In this document: one piece after another, positions 1 to 14,271 of the stretch
Layout: the number at the start of each line of letters is the position of its first letter
Numbering within the stretch: the stretch's first letter is position 1
Assembly (NCBI RefSeq): GCF_036884655.1
Contig: NC_088348.1
Location: 22,929,501 to 22,993,500, forward strand
Source of the DNA: Musa acuminata AAA Group
Lineage: Eukaryota > Streptophyta > Magnoliopsida > Zingiberales > Musaceae
Length of the DNA: 64,000 bases
Reading direction: 5' to 3'
Made by a program: the position numbers and the translations under genes
The notes under the pieces: model-generated
Databases searched by the model: none
Told to the model about the DNA's origin: nothing
Seen by the model: only the letters and a program-made list of their open reading frames with translations

Positions 1-31
<31 letters not shown>

Positions 32-250
32 ATATTTATATATATATGTATATATAAATATATATGTATATATACATGTATATATACATATACATATATA
101 TATATATACATGTATATATAAATATATATATATATACATATATATGTACATATATATATATACATATATATATATGTATATGTATATATATATATGTATA
201 TGTATATGTATATCTATATATATATTTATATTTATATGTATATATACGTG

Positions 251-282
<32 letters not shown>

Positions 283-287
283 TATAG
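1..287. repeat. AT-rich TA/TATG microsatellite
   Basis: Impure TA dinucleotide repeat with interspersed TATG and TATAC variants, running from the window edge to about 287. Long tyrosine/isoleucine-rich frames here are only translations of the repeat. It abuts the remnant of a copia LTR directly, so it probably replaced or expanded within that LTR. Confidence 0.95.
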
Positions 288-509
288 AGGAAGGCATTTG
301 AACTCCTTTATCCAATCCTATAAATCTACAAGAATTCAAGAATATACGATCTTCCTAGGTAAAACACTATCTTACATGTGGATTTAAGTTTTGTGGGTTT
401 TTGCACACCAATCTTTGCATGACGATGAATACCTTTTTGAAAAATTTGAGATTTTTTTATTTTCTATTCTTCCACTACGCATGTGATGTCGTCCCGAGAT
501 GCTCCTATA
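288..509 (+). repeat. 3' part of copia copy 1 LTR
   Basis: Matches 33411-33623, the last 210 bp of the copy 2 LTR, including the stretch around 'ttcgcacgacgacgaa' in diverged form. The upstream part of the LTR is missing, replaced by the TA repeat. A degenerate primer-binding site (tgatatcagattc, 511-523) follows directly and corresponds to the intact site at 33625-33637 of copy 2. Confidence 0.8.
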
Positions 510-561
510 GTGATATCAGATTCAGGTTGTTCATGCGAAAGATTAGTTTTAAACTATGTGT

Positions 562-1007
562 TGTCACGGACAAACTACGAAACATGATGTTTGATGTAAT
601 GCTTATGTATGTCCGTGTCTTTTGATATGTTCATGCTTTGCACAACATGTAGAGGGACGGCCGAAGGCTTAATAACCCATTTTAGTTGGCTTTGGTGGCC
701 GCTTTAGGCTTGTAAATAAAGGTTGTGTCATGTGGACACTAGTGAGAGATTTTCGATCTGTAATGGATCATTTTGCCCCTTTGTTGTGCAACTGTTCAGA
801 GCTTGTAAAGTTTGTTTGTAATTTGCATTTTCTATGAAGTGTTTCCTGGAATGTTTACTTGTGGATCTCGAGTGAGACACTTTCTCTAACCCGTTTTCTC
901 TTTTGTAGGTCATAAGAGACCGTGGGAGGTTTCGGGGAGGCTGACCTTTACGGACGGACACGCAAGGGTGCCGCACGACTTAGGCAAAACCAGCTAAGTC
1001 CATAACA
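562..1007 (+). repeat. 5' LTR of outer non-coding element
   Basis: 446 bp, starting TGTCACGGAC and ending CATAACA. Nearly the same sequence occurs at 9236-9682 in the same orientation and at 1112-1559 and 5215-5662 in reverse. The ends form a 10-bp inverted repeat in the better preserved copies. Confidence 0.9.
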
Positions 1008-1009
1008 TA

Positions 1010-1023
1010 TGGTATCAGAGCGG
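1010..1023 (+). other. Primer-binding site (initiator tRNA-Met type)
   Basis: 'tggtatcagagcgg' lies two bases after the LTR end. It is complementary to the 3' end of initiator tRNA-Met, the usual minus-strand primer of plant LTR elements. Confidence 0.9.
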
Positions 1024-1111
1024 GACAAGCACACATAGAAACACTTGACATGCAAATGTGGGGGACCTAGCGGGGCTGCGTTGAGGGCAGTCGGCACGCG
1101 CGCGACCGTTT

Positions 1112-1559
1112 TGTCACGGACTTAGCTGGTTTTGCCTAAGTCGTGCGGCACCCTTGCATGTCCGTCCGCAAAGGTCAGCCTCCCCGAAGCCTCTCATTGT
1201 CCCTTAGGACCAACAAAAGAGAGAACTGGTTAGAGAGAGAACGCCTCAATCGGGATCCATAAGCAAACATCTCCGAAAAACACTTTATAGACAATGCAAA
1301 TTACAAACAGACTTTACAAGCTTTGAACAGTGGCACAACAAAGGGTAAAATGGTCCATTACAAATCGAGAATCTCTCGCACGTGTCCACATGACACAACC
1401 TTTATTTACAAGCCTAAAGAGGCCACCAACCCAACTAAAATGGGACTATTAAGCCTTCGGCCGCCCCTCTACATGTTGTACAAGGCATGAACATGCCAAA
1501 AGACACGGACATACATAAGCATTACATCAAACATCATGTTTCGAAGTTTGTCCGTGACA
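1112..1559 (-). repeat. 3' LTR of inner reverse element
   Basis: 448 bp with perfect terminal inverted repeats TGTCACGGAC/GTCCGTGACA. A polypurine tract (reverse complement of 1560-1575, ending in a GGGGGAGAA run) adjoins its inner side. Confidence 0.9.
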
Positions 1560-4500
1560 TTCTCCCCCACTTATTCCTTCGACGTCCTCGTTGAAGCCTT
1601 TGTCGACACTGCAACTCCTCGCCTTTGTTGAGTCTTCAATCTTCTGCTCCTACTACAATGCGCCTCTTGGCTCCTAGCTGCTCTCCGCTGCTGTTTTTGA
1701 GTAGTCGAACCTTTGATCCGCCATGCTGCTTCAACTCACCAATGACTCTGACTCTGGTGTGGGGTTGGCTGAGTTGTGTTGATCCTTGTTGATTCCTGCG
1801 GATCCCCCAGATAAAGGAAAAGACCATCCTTACTACGCCAGTCTCTCAAATGCCTCATGCTGCTTGAACTGGGTGGATGCTTATTGGAGCTTTAACGAGC
1901 ATCGTCTCGCAAACTTCTGAAGTTTTGGGTCCTTCCTCCACAACATCTGCTTATTGACTCTTCTTTCACTTAGTTGTCACATCCAAGTAGGTTCGCATCA
2001 CTTCCGCTTTCGATTGGCATTTCGTTGGGAAATGAAGCAGACAATCTACTCTCAGTAGCACTGATCACCGTTGGTGAGGATTTGACAACTATTGTCTTCC
2101 ATTATCTTCGAAGGGTCTTTGAACTTGTGTAGAGCTCCTCTACTGGATAGATAAGAGAATTGGGGTACTCGGTTTCGCCCATTCTCTTAAGAGTTGAGAA
2201 GGCAAAGGTTACTTGACTTCGCCCGCCTCCTCGAGGTTGTACTCCATGCATCGAGCTGGTTACTAGCCTTCGCCTACTCTTTGCTCTCACTTCTGAAGCA
2301 CTTGAAGTGTTTGCACTCCTTGCGTTGAGTTAGTTACTGTGATTCACCTTCTCAATGCCATCGAACTTTTGGAATGCAGGAAGTTTTCACCCCAACTTAG
2401 AGTAATTCTCTCATAGGTTTGGTTGCCTTTGGGATTGTACCGTCTTCTCCATCAACCCTGCCACCTACTCCACTGAGTAGCAAAGGTACAACACCGCGTA
2501 CTGCCTGCTTCGTTTCTTGGTTATGCACTCTTGCATGACCCGAAGTCCTTCACTTTCGGCTATCTTGATGAGAAGCTCATTGACACCGGTCTTACGAAGT
2601 CCCTCGGCCTTTACCCTTCAGCCTTGTCTCGGTACTTGGAGATTGCCTCTGCATGCTCCACCTCCTCGGCCCCTTTCACGACCAAGCGCTCTCCCTCCAT
2701 GAGAGCAAGGGATCAATGACTTTCACGGAAGTCCCGCCTCTGCGGTACCATGGCGCTGCCATGACCATGGCACTACTATCCGTTGCCTCGCATCTGCATC
2801 CCTTTTCTTCACGATCAGTAGATATGTCTCTGTGACACTCCTCTGAGTCCACCTACATTCTAACCGATGCTTGATTTTGGGTAGCTAAGTCCCTCTGGAC
2901 TCGTCGTCGCTTCCTCGCCCCTTTCGACCCCCTGCTTCAACACCTCTGTGTTCTCCAAGCAGTCCATTTGGTCGATGGAAAGACAGACTGCAACTCCCAT
3001 GCATGGCCTCTGCCATCACGTTGTAGGGTTTGCACCGATTCTGTTCTCCTTGGCTTCCTTGGTAGCAAAGTTCGCTTACTCGACCTTGTCCTCTGACTTA
3101 TCGGGCTCCCTTAAGCGAATATGAGCTCTAGAGCAGTCCAACTCTCCAACTGCTTCGATCATACCTCTGCATGATCAAGTCCCTCCCATGGAACTCACTG
3201 GTACTTGCATTCAAACTTTTCCCTTGGTGGAACCCAGCCCCCATATACTGATGACCAAGGTTTTCATCCAATGCAAAATTCGATGCACGCATGGAAGACC
3301 CGCCTCTGCGGTACCATGGCCTTTACTCCTTGAATCCATAGCCCTTCTTGTCGTCGTGTTGTTCACCGAAGTGGAGCTTCCAATAGCTCCCGATCATACC
3401 TCCATATGATCTAGTCCCTCCCGAGACTATGTCGTGCGTATCGCATTGCCACGAACTGCTGCACCATGTTGCCTCCTGGTGACATCTCCATTGCATTCTG
3501 ATCCTTATGGAATAAACTCGAATTGTGAACCCTCCATGTGTGGCCTCTGTCAATACATCGCAGGGTCTCCTCCACCTTCGATTTTGTTCGCTCCTTTGGC
3601 AATCGACCTTCATCCACCCACTCTTGGGTCACACCTAGATGAAGCACCGCTCTAGGACAGTCCGTCGCCTAGTAGCTCCCGAAGTCCACCGACTTCACTG
3701 TAATTTGTGCACCATTGTCTGGATCCTGGGCCTCTGCCCCTACCAGCACAATCTCCGCTGCGCATGGCTTCCTTCATGGCAACTTAAATGGCAACACTAT
3801 GACATATTCTTCAAGAGTAACCACCTTTGAGTCCTCTTGCCCCGTGCTAAGGCATTCTGAACCCAATTTCGCCTCCGCAAATTGAGTCGCCTTAGTTCCT
3901 CTATCAAATGCTTCTCCAAGATAAGGTGCATGTGCCCAGAAGCTCCCTTTATCTTTGGCACCATGCAAGATGAGTCCTCTATGATAGAATGAATGACCCA
4001 TGGAACAACATGATTCTACTCTTGCCTCTGCAAGAGTTCATGTCCTTGACCTCTGTCTAAGGAAAGCACTGCGCCTCTGCTCCATGTTCCAACTTCTATG
4101 ATGGCTCCCTTCATACGGCTTGGGTACTTCGCCAAGTTACACCCAAGTTGCTCCGCTCCTCGTTTTTGCATTGAGTCGATGGTGGCCCTCGCGCCCACCA
4201 TTCCACGGGTCAGCCCTCCCTTGAGTCCGATCTCCATATCGACTCCAAGTGTGCCTTCATTCAAGTTGCTTTGGGTCGCTCCCCCACTTGATCTCGCAAT
4301 GCATCCACCAATGCATTCTCTCAAGCGAGATCATGCGACGACTCCTCGCCGCTTGCTCAGTCCATCGAGCTTTGTAGAGTTGTTGTTTGTTGAGGTACTC
4401 CTCAACATGTGAGGTCCGTCCCACATGATTCTCCCTCTGGAGAGTCGGGACTTATCCCTCCTGGATAACTGTCCCATTGGAGCAACATCTCTCTTCGTTT

Positions 4501-5200
4501 CGGAGACCACCATCCCCTTGGACTACTCCGATCTGCTGAACAAATTGTGCATTGATCTGCCTCCTGCAAACGCACTTGCTAGATTGCAACTCCATGTCAA
4601 TACAGCCCCCGCTGCACCACTCAAGGCCTAGCAACATGCTGAACTTATTGCACACTTCAGCCTCCTATGGATGTATCCTTCACATGTTGAAGAGAAAGTT
4701 TCAATGCTCCATGGCGCTGAGTTTCGGTCACCTTGGGATGGCCACGAACATTCCATCGTCCGCATACAAGCCCATGCATGAGTACCAAATTCTTCGAGTT
4801 AGCAATTCCCCTCACCTCTGTGAGCTTTGTATAACTCTTTTGGTCGTTGAGCAACTCATTCCACCTTGGATGGTCTCATCCTTTACCAAGCGCCTCGCTT
4901 GTCTTGAGCACCATCAAGTATAGTTGTCAACGTTGAGCCGTAGCTCAAACTTAGCCATCCCAATCTTTGTGAGCTCCACATTCTTCCAAGCTTGCCTGTT
5001 CTCGTGGTGCCCCTTGCGCGAAGGGTTGGCCATTCCTCTGAATGCCAATGTCAGATGCCCGCTCCTCCGAGCGACTCCTTTTCCCTATATCTCCATGCCC
5101 GTTTTCCCCCAAACGGTCGCGCGTGTGCTGATTGCCCTCAACGCAGCCCCGTTAGGTCCCCCACGTTTGCATGCTAAGTGTTTCTATGAGTGCTTGTCCC
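1560..5200 (-). other. Internal non-coding region of inner element
   Basis: About 3.6 kb between the LTRs, moderately GC-rich compared with the rest of the window. Read on the minus strand it matches 5663-9235 of the outer element throughout. Frames are short on both strands; I see no capsid, protease, RT, RNase H or integrase motif. Either this is a large retrotransposon derivative built of unrelated sequence, or the genes have decayed beyond recognition by eye. Confidence 0.75.
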
Positions 5201-5213
5201 GCTCTGATACCAT
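5201..5213 (-). other. Primer-binding site of inner element
   Basis: Reverse complement reads 'atggtatcagagc', directly inside the 5' LTR (5215-5662), with one intervening base. Confidence 0.9.
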
Positions 5214-5214
5214 C

Positions 5215-5662
5215 TGTCACGGACTTAGCTGGTTTTGCCTAAGTCGTGCAGCACCCTTGCGTGTCCATCCGCAAATGTCAGCCTCCCCGAAGCCTCCCAT
5301 TGTCCCTTAGGACCAACAAAAGAGAGAACGGGTTAGAGAGAGAACGCCTCAATCGGGATCCACAAGCAAACATCTCCGAAAAACACTTTATAGACAATGC
5401 AAATTACAAACAGACTTTACAAGCTCTGAACAGTGGCACAACAAAGGGTAAAATGATCCATTACAGACCGAGAATCTCTCGCACGTGTCCACATGACACA
5501 ATCTTTATTTACAAGCCTAAAGAGGCCACCAACCCAACTAAAATGGGACTATTAAGCCTTCGGCCGCCCCTCTACATGCTGTACAAGGCATGAACATGCC
5601 AAAAGACACGGACATACATAAGCATTACATCAAACATCTTGTTTCGAAGTTTGTCCGTGACA
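5215..5662 (-). repeat. 5' LTR of inner reverse element
   Basis: 448 bp, same terminal inverted repeats as 1112-1559. Ends at the junction with the resumed outer element. Confidence 0.9.
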
Positions 5663-8600
5663 GTTTGGGGGAAAACGGGCATGGAGATGTAGGGAAAAGG
5701 AGTCGCTCAGAGGAGCGGGCATCTGAGAGTGACATTTAGAGGAATGGCCAACCCTTCGCGTAAGAGGCACCACGAGGACAAGCAAGCTTGGAAGAATACG
5801 AAATGCACAAAAGTTAGGATGGCTAAGTTCGAGCTACGGCTCGACGTTGACAACCATACTTGATGGTGCTCAAGGCAAGCGAGACGCTTGGTAAAGGATG
5901 AGACCATGCAAAGTGGAATGAGTTGCTCAACGATCGAAAAGAGTTGTGCAAATCTCACAAAGGTGAGGGAAATTGCTAACTCGAAGAATTTGGTACTCAT
6001 GCAAGGGCTTGTATATAGACGATGGAATGTTCGTGGTCATCCCAAGGTGACCGAAACTCGGCGCCATGGAGCATTGAAACTTTCTCTTCGGCATGTGAAG
6101 GATACGTCCGTAGGAGGCTAAAGTGTGCAGCAAGTTCAGCATGTTGCTAGGCCTTGAGTGGTGCAGCGGGGGCTGTATTGACATGGAGTCACAATCTAGC
6201 AAGTGCGTTTGTAGGAGGTAGAACAATGCACAGTTTGTTCAGCAAATCGGAGTAGTCCAAGGGGATGGTGGTCTCCGAAACGAAGAGAGATGTTGCTCCA
6301 ATGGGATAGATATCCAGGAGGGATAAGTCCCAGCTCTCCAGAGGGAGAATCATGTGCGACGGACCGCACATGTTGAGGAGTACCTCAAAACACAACAACT
6401 CCATGAAGCTCAATGGACCGAGCGAGCGACAAGGAGTCGTCGCATGATCTCGCTTGAGAGAATGCATTAGTGGATGCATTGCAAGATCAAGTGGGGGAGC
6501 AACCTAAAGCAATACAAATGAAGGCACACTTGGAGTCGATATGAAGATCAGACTCAAGGGAGGGCTGACCCATGGAATGGTGGGCGCGAGGGCCACCATT
6601 AATTCAATACAAAACGAGGAGCGGAGCAACTTAGGTATAACTTGGTGAAGTACCCAAGCCGTATGAAGTGAGTCGACATAGAAGATGGAACATGGAGCGG
6701 AGGCATAGAGCTTTCCTTGGACAGAGGTCAAGGACATGAACTCTTGCAGAGGCAAGAGCAGGATCATGTTGTTCCATGGGTCTTTCATTCTGATGGAGCG
6801 GACTCATCTTGCATAGTGCCAAAGACGAAGGGAGCTTCTGGGCACATGCACCTTTTCTCGAAGAAGCATTTTACGGAGGAACTAAGGCGACTCAACTTGC
6901 TGAGGTGAAGTTGGGTTCAGAAGGCCTTGGCACGGGGCAAGAGGACGCGGAGGCAGGTACTCTTGAAGAATATGCCACAGTGTTGCCATTCAAGTTGCTT
7001 GAAGGAAGCGGTGCGCAGCGGAGATTGTGCTGGTAGGGGCAAAGGCCCAGGATCCAGACAATGGTACACTAATTGCAGCGAAGTCGGAGGACTTCGGGAG
7101 CTACTAGGCGACGGATTGTCCTAGAGCAGTGCTTCATCTAGGTGTGACCCAAGAGTGGGTGGATGAAGGTCGATTGCCAAAGGAGCGAACAAAATTGAAG
7201 GTGAAAGAGACCTTGCGATATATTGATAGAGGCCACACATAGAGGGTTCACAATTCAAGTTCATGCCACAAGGATCAGAATGCAATGGAGATATCACTAG
7301 GAGGCGATATGGTACGACGGATCGTGTTGGAACAGTTCGTGGCAATGCGATACACATGAATCTAGTCCCGTGAGGGACTAGATCATACGGAGGTATGATC
7401 GGGAGCTACTGGGAGCTCCACTTCGGTGAACAACACAATGGTAAGAAGGGCTATGGATTCAAGGAGTGAAGGCCATGGTACCGCATAGGCGGGTCTTCCG
7501 TGCGTGCATCGAATTTTGCATTGGATGAAAGCCTTGGTCATCAGCATATGGGGGCTGTGTACTACCAAGGGAAGAAGTTTGAATGCAAGTACTAGAGAGT
7601 CCCATGGGAGAGACTTGATCATGTAGAGGTATGATCGAAGTAGCTAGAGAGTTGGACTGCTCCAGAGCCCATATTCACTTAAGGGAGCTCGGCAAGTCAA
7701 AGGACAATATCGAGTAAGCGAACGTTGCTACCAAAGAAGCTAAGGAGAATAGAATCGGTGCAAATCCTACAACGTGATGGCAGAGGCCATGCATGGGAGT
7801 TGCAGTCTGTCTTTCCATCGACCAAAGGGATCTGCTCGAAGAACACAGAGGTGTTGAAGCAAGGGGTCGAAAGGGGCGAGGAAGCGACGATGAGTCCAGA
7901 GGGACTTAGCTACCCAAAATCAAGCATGAGTTAGAATGGAGGTCGACTTGGAGGAGTGCCACAGAGACGTATCTACTGATTATGAAGAAAAGGGATGCAG
8001 ATGCAAGGTGACGGATAGTAGGGCCATGGGCATGGCAGCGCCATGGTACCATAAAGACGGGACTTCCGTAAAAGTCATTGATCCCTTGCTCTCATAGAGG
8101 GAGAGCGCTTGGTCGTGAAAGGGGCCGAGGAGGTGGAGCATGCAGAGGCAATCTCCAAGTACCGTGACAAGGCTGAAGGGCAGAGGTCAAGGAACTTCAT
8201 AAGACCGGTGTCAATGAGCTTCTCATCAAGATAGTCGAAAGGGAAGGACTTCGGGTCATGCAAGAGTGCACGACCAAGGAACGAAGCAGGTAGTACGTGG
8301 TGCTGTACCTTTGCTACTCAGTGGAGTAGGCGGTAGGGTTGATGGAGAAGACGGTACAATCTCAGAGGCGACCAAATCTATTAGAGAATTACTCCAAGTT
8401 GGGGTGAAAACTTCCGACATTCCAGAAGTTCGATGGCATTGAGAAGGTGAATCATAGTAGCTAGCTCAATGCAAGGAGTGCAAACACTTCAAGTGCTTCA
8501 AAAGTGTGAGCAAAGAGCAGGCGAAGGCCAGTAACTAGCTCGATGCATGGAGTACAACCTCGAGGAGGCAGGCGAAGTCAAGTAACCTTTGCCTTCTCAA

Positions 8601-9235
8601 CTCTTAAGAGAATGGGTAAAACCGAGTACCCCAATTCTCTTATCTATCTAGCAGAGGAGCTCTGCATGGTTCAAAGATCCTTCAAAGATAATGGAAGACA
8701 ATAGTTGTCAAATCCTCACCAATGATGATCAATACTATTGAGAGTAGATTGTCCGCTTCATTTCCCAACAAAATGGCAATCGAAAGAGGAAGTGATGCGA
8801 ACCTACTTGGAAGGGACAACTAAGTGAAAGAAGAGTCGATGATCAAATTTTGTGGAGGAAGGACCTAAAATTTCAAAAGTTTGCGAGGCGATGCTCATTA
8901 AAACTCTAACAAGCATCCACCCAGTTCAAGCAGCATGAGGCATTTGAGAGACTGGCACATAGTAAGAATGGTCTTTTCCTTCAACTGGAGGATCCGTAGG
9001 AATCAACAAGGATCAACACAACTCAGCCAACCCTTCACTAGAGTCAAAGTCATTGATGAGTTGAAACATCATAGCGGATCAAAAGTTCGACTACTCAACA
9101 ATAGCAGTGGAGAGCAGTTGGGAGCCGAGAGGCGCATTACAGCTGGAGCAGAAGATTGAAGACTCAGCAAAGGCGAGGAGTTGCAGTGTCCACAAAGGCT
9201 TCGACGAGGACATCGAAGGAATGGGTGGGGGAGAA
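5663..9235 (+). other. Internal non-coding region of outer element
   Basis: Continuation of the outer element after the insertion. It pairs as an inverted repeat with 1560-5114. No recognisable protein-coding domain; all frames are short. The polypurine tract atgggtgggggagaa lies at 9221-9235. Confidence 0.75.
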
Positions 9236-9682
9236 TGTCACGGACAAACTATGAAACATGATGTTTGATGTAATGCTTATGTATGTTCATGTCTTTTGGT
9301 ATGTTCATGCTTTGCACAGCATGTAGAGGGACGGCTGAAGGTTTAATAGCCCCATTTTAGTTGGGTTTGGTGGCCGTTTTAGGCTTGTAAATAAAGGTTA
9401 TGTCATGTGGATACTAGTGAGAGATTTTCGATCTGTAATGGACTATTTTGCCCCTTTGTTGTGCAACTGTTCAGAGCTTGTAAAGTCTGTTTGTAAGTTG
9501 CATTATTTATGAAGTGTTTCTTGGAATGTTTGCTTGTGGATCCCGAGTGAGGTGCTTTCTCTAACCCGTTTTCTCTTTTGTATGTCCTAAGGGACCATGG
9601 GAGGTTTTTAGGAGGCTGACCTTTGCGGACGGACACGCAAGGGTGCCGCACGACTTAGGCAAAACCAATTAAGTCCGTGATA
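9236..9682 (+). repeat. 3' LTR of outer non-coding element
   Basis: Starts TGTCACGGAC, ends GTCCGTGATA (last CA decayed to TA). More diverged from 562-1007 than the two inner LTRs are from each other, which fits the outer element being older. Confidence 0.9.
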
Positions 9683-11583
<1,901 letters not shown>

Positions 11584-12398
11584 ATGTTGCTTTCGAATCC
11601 TTTACGTGGTATACTTGATGTCAACCACATCACTGGTCCAAATTATATGGATTGACTCCGCAACTTGAGAATCATTCTCACGACGGAGAAAATTGCATAC
11701 GTCCTTAGTACAGTGATGCCTACGCCCGACGAAGGAGGAAGTGAGGATGAGATCGCTCACCACGTGAAGTACATAGATGACTCCACTCTTGCTCAATGTT
11801 ATATGTTGGGCTCTATGACTCTTGAGTTACAGAGATAACATAAAAAGATGGATGTCAGATCCATTCTCTTACATCTCCGTAAATTGTTTGAGAAATAGAG
11901 AAGGACTCAACGATATGAGATATCCAAGAGTCTCTTTCGTGCCAAGATGACTGAGGGGATACCAGTTCAAAACCATGTCCTGAAGATGATTGAGTAGATA
12001 GAGAAACTCACAGGTCTAGGAATGGTCCTAGAGAATAACATGTGTGTGAATCTTGTACTTCAATCCTAACTAGATTTTTTTTCTTAGTTCATAATAAATT
12101 TTAATACGAACAAGTATGAGGTAACTCTCCCTAAGCTCCTCAATATATTGAGGGAGGTAGAGAGCACTATCAAGAAGGAGAAGCTAGTTCTCTATGCTAG
12201 TGAGACTAAAAAGAAAAGGATAGTAGAAACGCCCCTTAAGAAGGGCAAGGGAAAACCAAGTAAAGCAAAGGTTACTAAGAAAGACCCAGCAAAGGACAAT
12301 TCTTCCACTACGACAAAGATGGGCACTAGAAGAGGAACTGCAAAGAGTACTTTGTAGAGAGGGAGAAACAGAAGCTTGTAGAAGCTTCAGGTACATTC
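11584..12398 (+). pseudogene. Copia gag remnant, copy 1
   Basis: Starts at an ATG matching the gag start of copy 2 (35466). The capsid-type region (up to about 12130) and the lysine-rich tail (12148-12357) can be followed by comparison with copy 2, but several stops interrupt it, one of them replacing a Trp codon near 11655. The zinc-knuckle region is degenerate ('ttctaccactac'-like region near 12300). Function would have been the particle-forming capsid protein of the element. Not able to make an intact product. Confidence 0.8.
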
Positions 12399-13400
12399 AT
12401 GATCAGTCTCCAATTGTTAGATTTTTATAATCTTACATGGGTATTAGATATCAATAGTGCTTATCACATCTATAATTTGTTAAAGATTCTGACAAAGCCT
12501 AAGAGATTGATAAGAGGAACATTGCATAATAGTTTGTTTGTACTAGACACTACTCCAAATATCATAAATATAAGTGAGTTTAAGATAAAACGAGATGACA
12601 TGAATATTGCATACTTGTGGCATTATAGGCTAGGTCACATCCATGAGGAAATGATTCAAAAGTTGCTAAATGATGGATACCTAGATCCATTCAACTATGA
12701 GTCATATGCAACTTATGAGCCTTGCCTTCGTAGAAAACTGACCAACTCTACATTTAGTGGAATTAGAGAGAGAGCCACTAAGCTACTGGAAGTCATACAT
12801 AGTGATGTATGTGGTCTTATGTCAACTCATGTCATAGGTGATTACTCCCACTTCATGACTTTTATTGGCAGTTTCTCAAGGTATAGATATGTGTATTTGA
12901 TGAAGTACAAGTCCGAAGCCTTCGAGAAATTCAAGGAGTCTAAGAATGAAGTAGAGAATCAGATTAGAAAGAGTATCGAGACTCTTCGATCAGATCGAGG
13001 AGGTGAGTGCTTGAGTATAGAGTTCACCCAATTCCTCAAGGACTATAGGGGATTCAGTCTTAGTGGACACCTCCTTATACACCTCAACTTAATAGTATAT
13101 CCGAAAGGAGGAATCGTACACTATTAGACATGATACGATCCATGATAAGTTTCGTTGACCTACTCATCTCATTTTGGGGATACGCCCTAGAGATCGTAGA
13201 TTACCTTTTTAACAGAATTCCAACTAAGTCGGTAGTGTCTATTCCATATGAGATATGGAAATGGAAGAAGCCCGATCTTAAAGTTATTAAGATTTGGGAC
13301 TATCCTGTCCATATCAAAAGACATAACCTGACAAATTGGAATCCAAAGTATAAATATTAGTATTTCATTCAAAAGTGGAAAGGAGCATTGTGAATAAACA
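12399..13400 (+). pseudogene. Copia protease/integrase remnant, copy 1
   Basis: After a decayed aspartic protease motif (WVLDINSAYHIY, where copy 2 has [12 protein letters not shown]) about 200 bp are missing. A GAG-pre-integrase segment (WHYRLGHIHEE) follows, then the integrase core with HSDVCG and LRSDRGGE. The frame stops at 13127 and the integrase C-terminal part continues at 13130-13360. No RT or RNase H follows. The catalytic DTG of the protease is lost (DIN), so the remnant cannot process a polyprotein. Confidence 0.85.
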
Positions 13401-14271
13401 AGTCGAGTTATAGCAAGATTTGTTAGGAAATGTGCTTCCTCGTTAGAATTCCTATGAACAAAATCCTTGTGAATTTGTTTTTTTAATATAAAATAGAATT
13501 CCTATGAACAAATTCCTTGATAAAAATATATTTTTTAATATAATTCCTATTAACAAAATCCTTGTGAATGTGTTTTTTTTTCTTTTTGCTATCTTGCTCA
13601 TATTCTAGTTTTTCTGCCATCAAATGATGAATCCAATGTTGTCATTTATCAATTGGATTTTGTCAGTCGCAAGAATTTTTTTGAACCACATGTAGTGTGT
13701 TCTTTATGGTGTCGAACTCCAATTAGTGTTAGGGAGTCTTATTCATCAACCTTGTAGTATTCTAGTTTCAATATTTGATATGATCTTCTTCTTTATATCA
13801 TTGTAGCTCCTAGGCTAGGTTGGTGAGCCATATGAGTCTCTAGTGTAATCTAGTCGTGCTTAGTTACATTTGTCTTTTAAATATGTTTTTTTCCCTCCTA
13901 AGTATTTACTCATAGTTTATCTAGGATTTTGTATGACTAAAATTCTAACTAAATGACACATAAGATTGTAGAACAACGTAGTTACTTTAGAAAGCAAACT
14001 AAATGACTCGTAGTTTATCATTTGATTCTCAAATGATAATGGTTTTAATATCTTTTAAGTTTCTTGCAGTAAAACTCTTTGAAGTAGAAAACTTTAATCT
14101 TCAAATGATTAAGGAAGAATCGATCGGAACGAATAAGAAGAAATATTAGAAAAGAACATGAAAGCATATTATCATTTATGTCTCTCTTAGACAAGTCAAA
14201 TGACAGAAAGTGGTATGTATGCAAAACATGTCTCTTATTGCTTCCTACTAACTAAATAGACACTTGTCAAC
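13401..14271. other. Unique AT-rich spacer with a short tandem repeat
   Basis: Between the copia remnant and the cysteine-rich peptide gene. 13437-13585 holds about three imperfect copies of a 60-70 bp unit containing 'aattcctatgaacaaaatcc' (20 bp). The rest shows no recognisable feature. The part next to 14271 would be the 3' untranslated region of the minus-strand gene. Confidence 0.6.

Larger units (their letters stand above)
1112..5662 (-). mobile_element. Inner copy of the same non-coding LTR element, reverse, complete
   Basis: 4551 bp, complete in reverse: 5' LTR 5215-5662, primer-binding site 5201-5213, non-coding internal region, polypurine tract 1560-1575 and 3' LTR 1112-1559. Flanked by GTTT on both sides (1108-1111 and 5663-5666), and the outer element's sequence resumes exactly at 5663, so this is a clean insertion of one family member into another in opposite orientation. 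The two 448-bp LTRs differ at about 15 positions (by eye), so the insertion is not very recent. No open frame exceeds about 130 codons and none resembles a retroelement protein. Confidence 0.9.
562..9682 (+). mobile_element. Outer non-coding LTR retroelement (LARD-like), plus orientation
   Basis: Flanked by LTRs 562-1007 and 9236-9682 that begin TGTCACGGAC and end GTCC(a/g)T(a/g)A(c/t)A, with a primer-binding site after the left LTR (tggtatcagagc at 1010) and a purine-rich tract before the right one (9221-9235). The internal region, 1008-1111 plus 5663-9235, shows no gag-pol similarity and no frame above about 100 codons, so it would depend on proteins from another element. Flanks TGTGT (557-561) and GTGTG (9683-9687) look like a blurred target duplication. 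It is split by the inner reverse copy. Confidence 0.85.

Noticed and set aside
36..387. Tyr/Ile-rich frames on both strands in the TA repeat
   Set aside because: Pure translation of a microsatellite; same for 10746-10978 and 29304-29579.
1010..1023. tRNA-Met gene fragments at 'tggtatcagagc' sites
   Set aside because: Only the 12-14 bases complementary to the tRNA 3' end are present, directly next to LTR ends or viral leaders; these are primer-binding sites.
3323..4412. Overlapping frames of about 100 codons in the non-coding LTR element
   Set aside because: Not conserved as open frames between the inner and outer copies, and no retroelement motif is seen.
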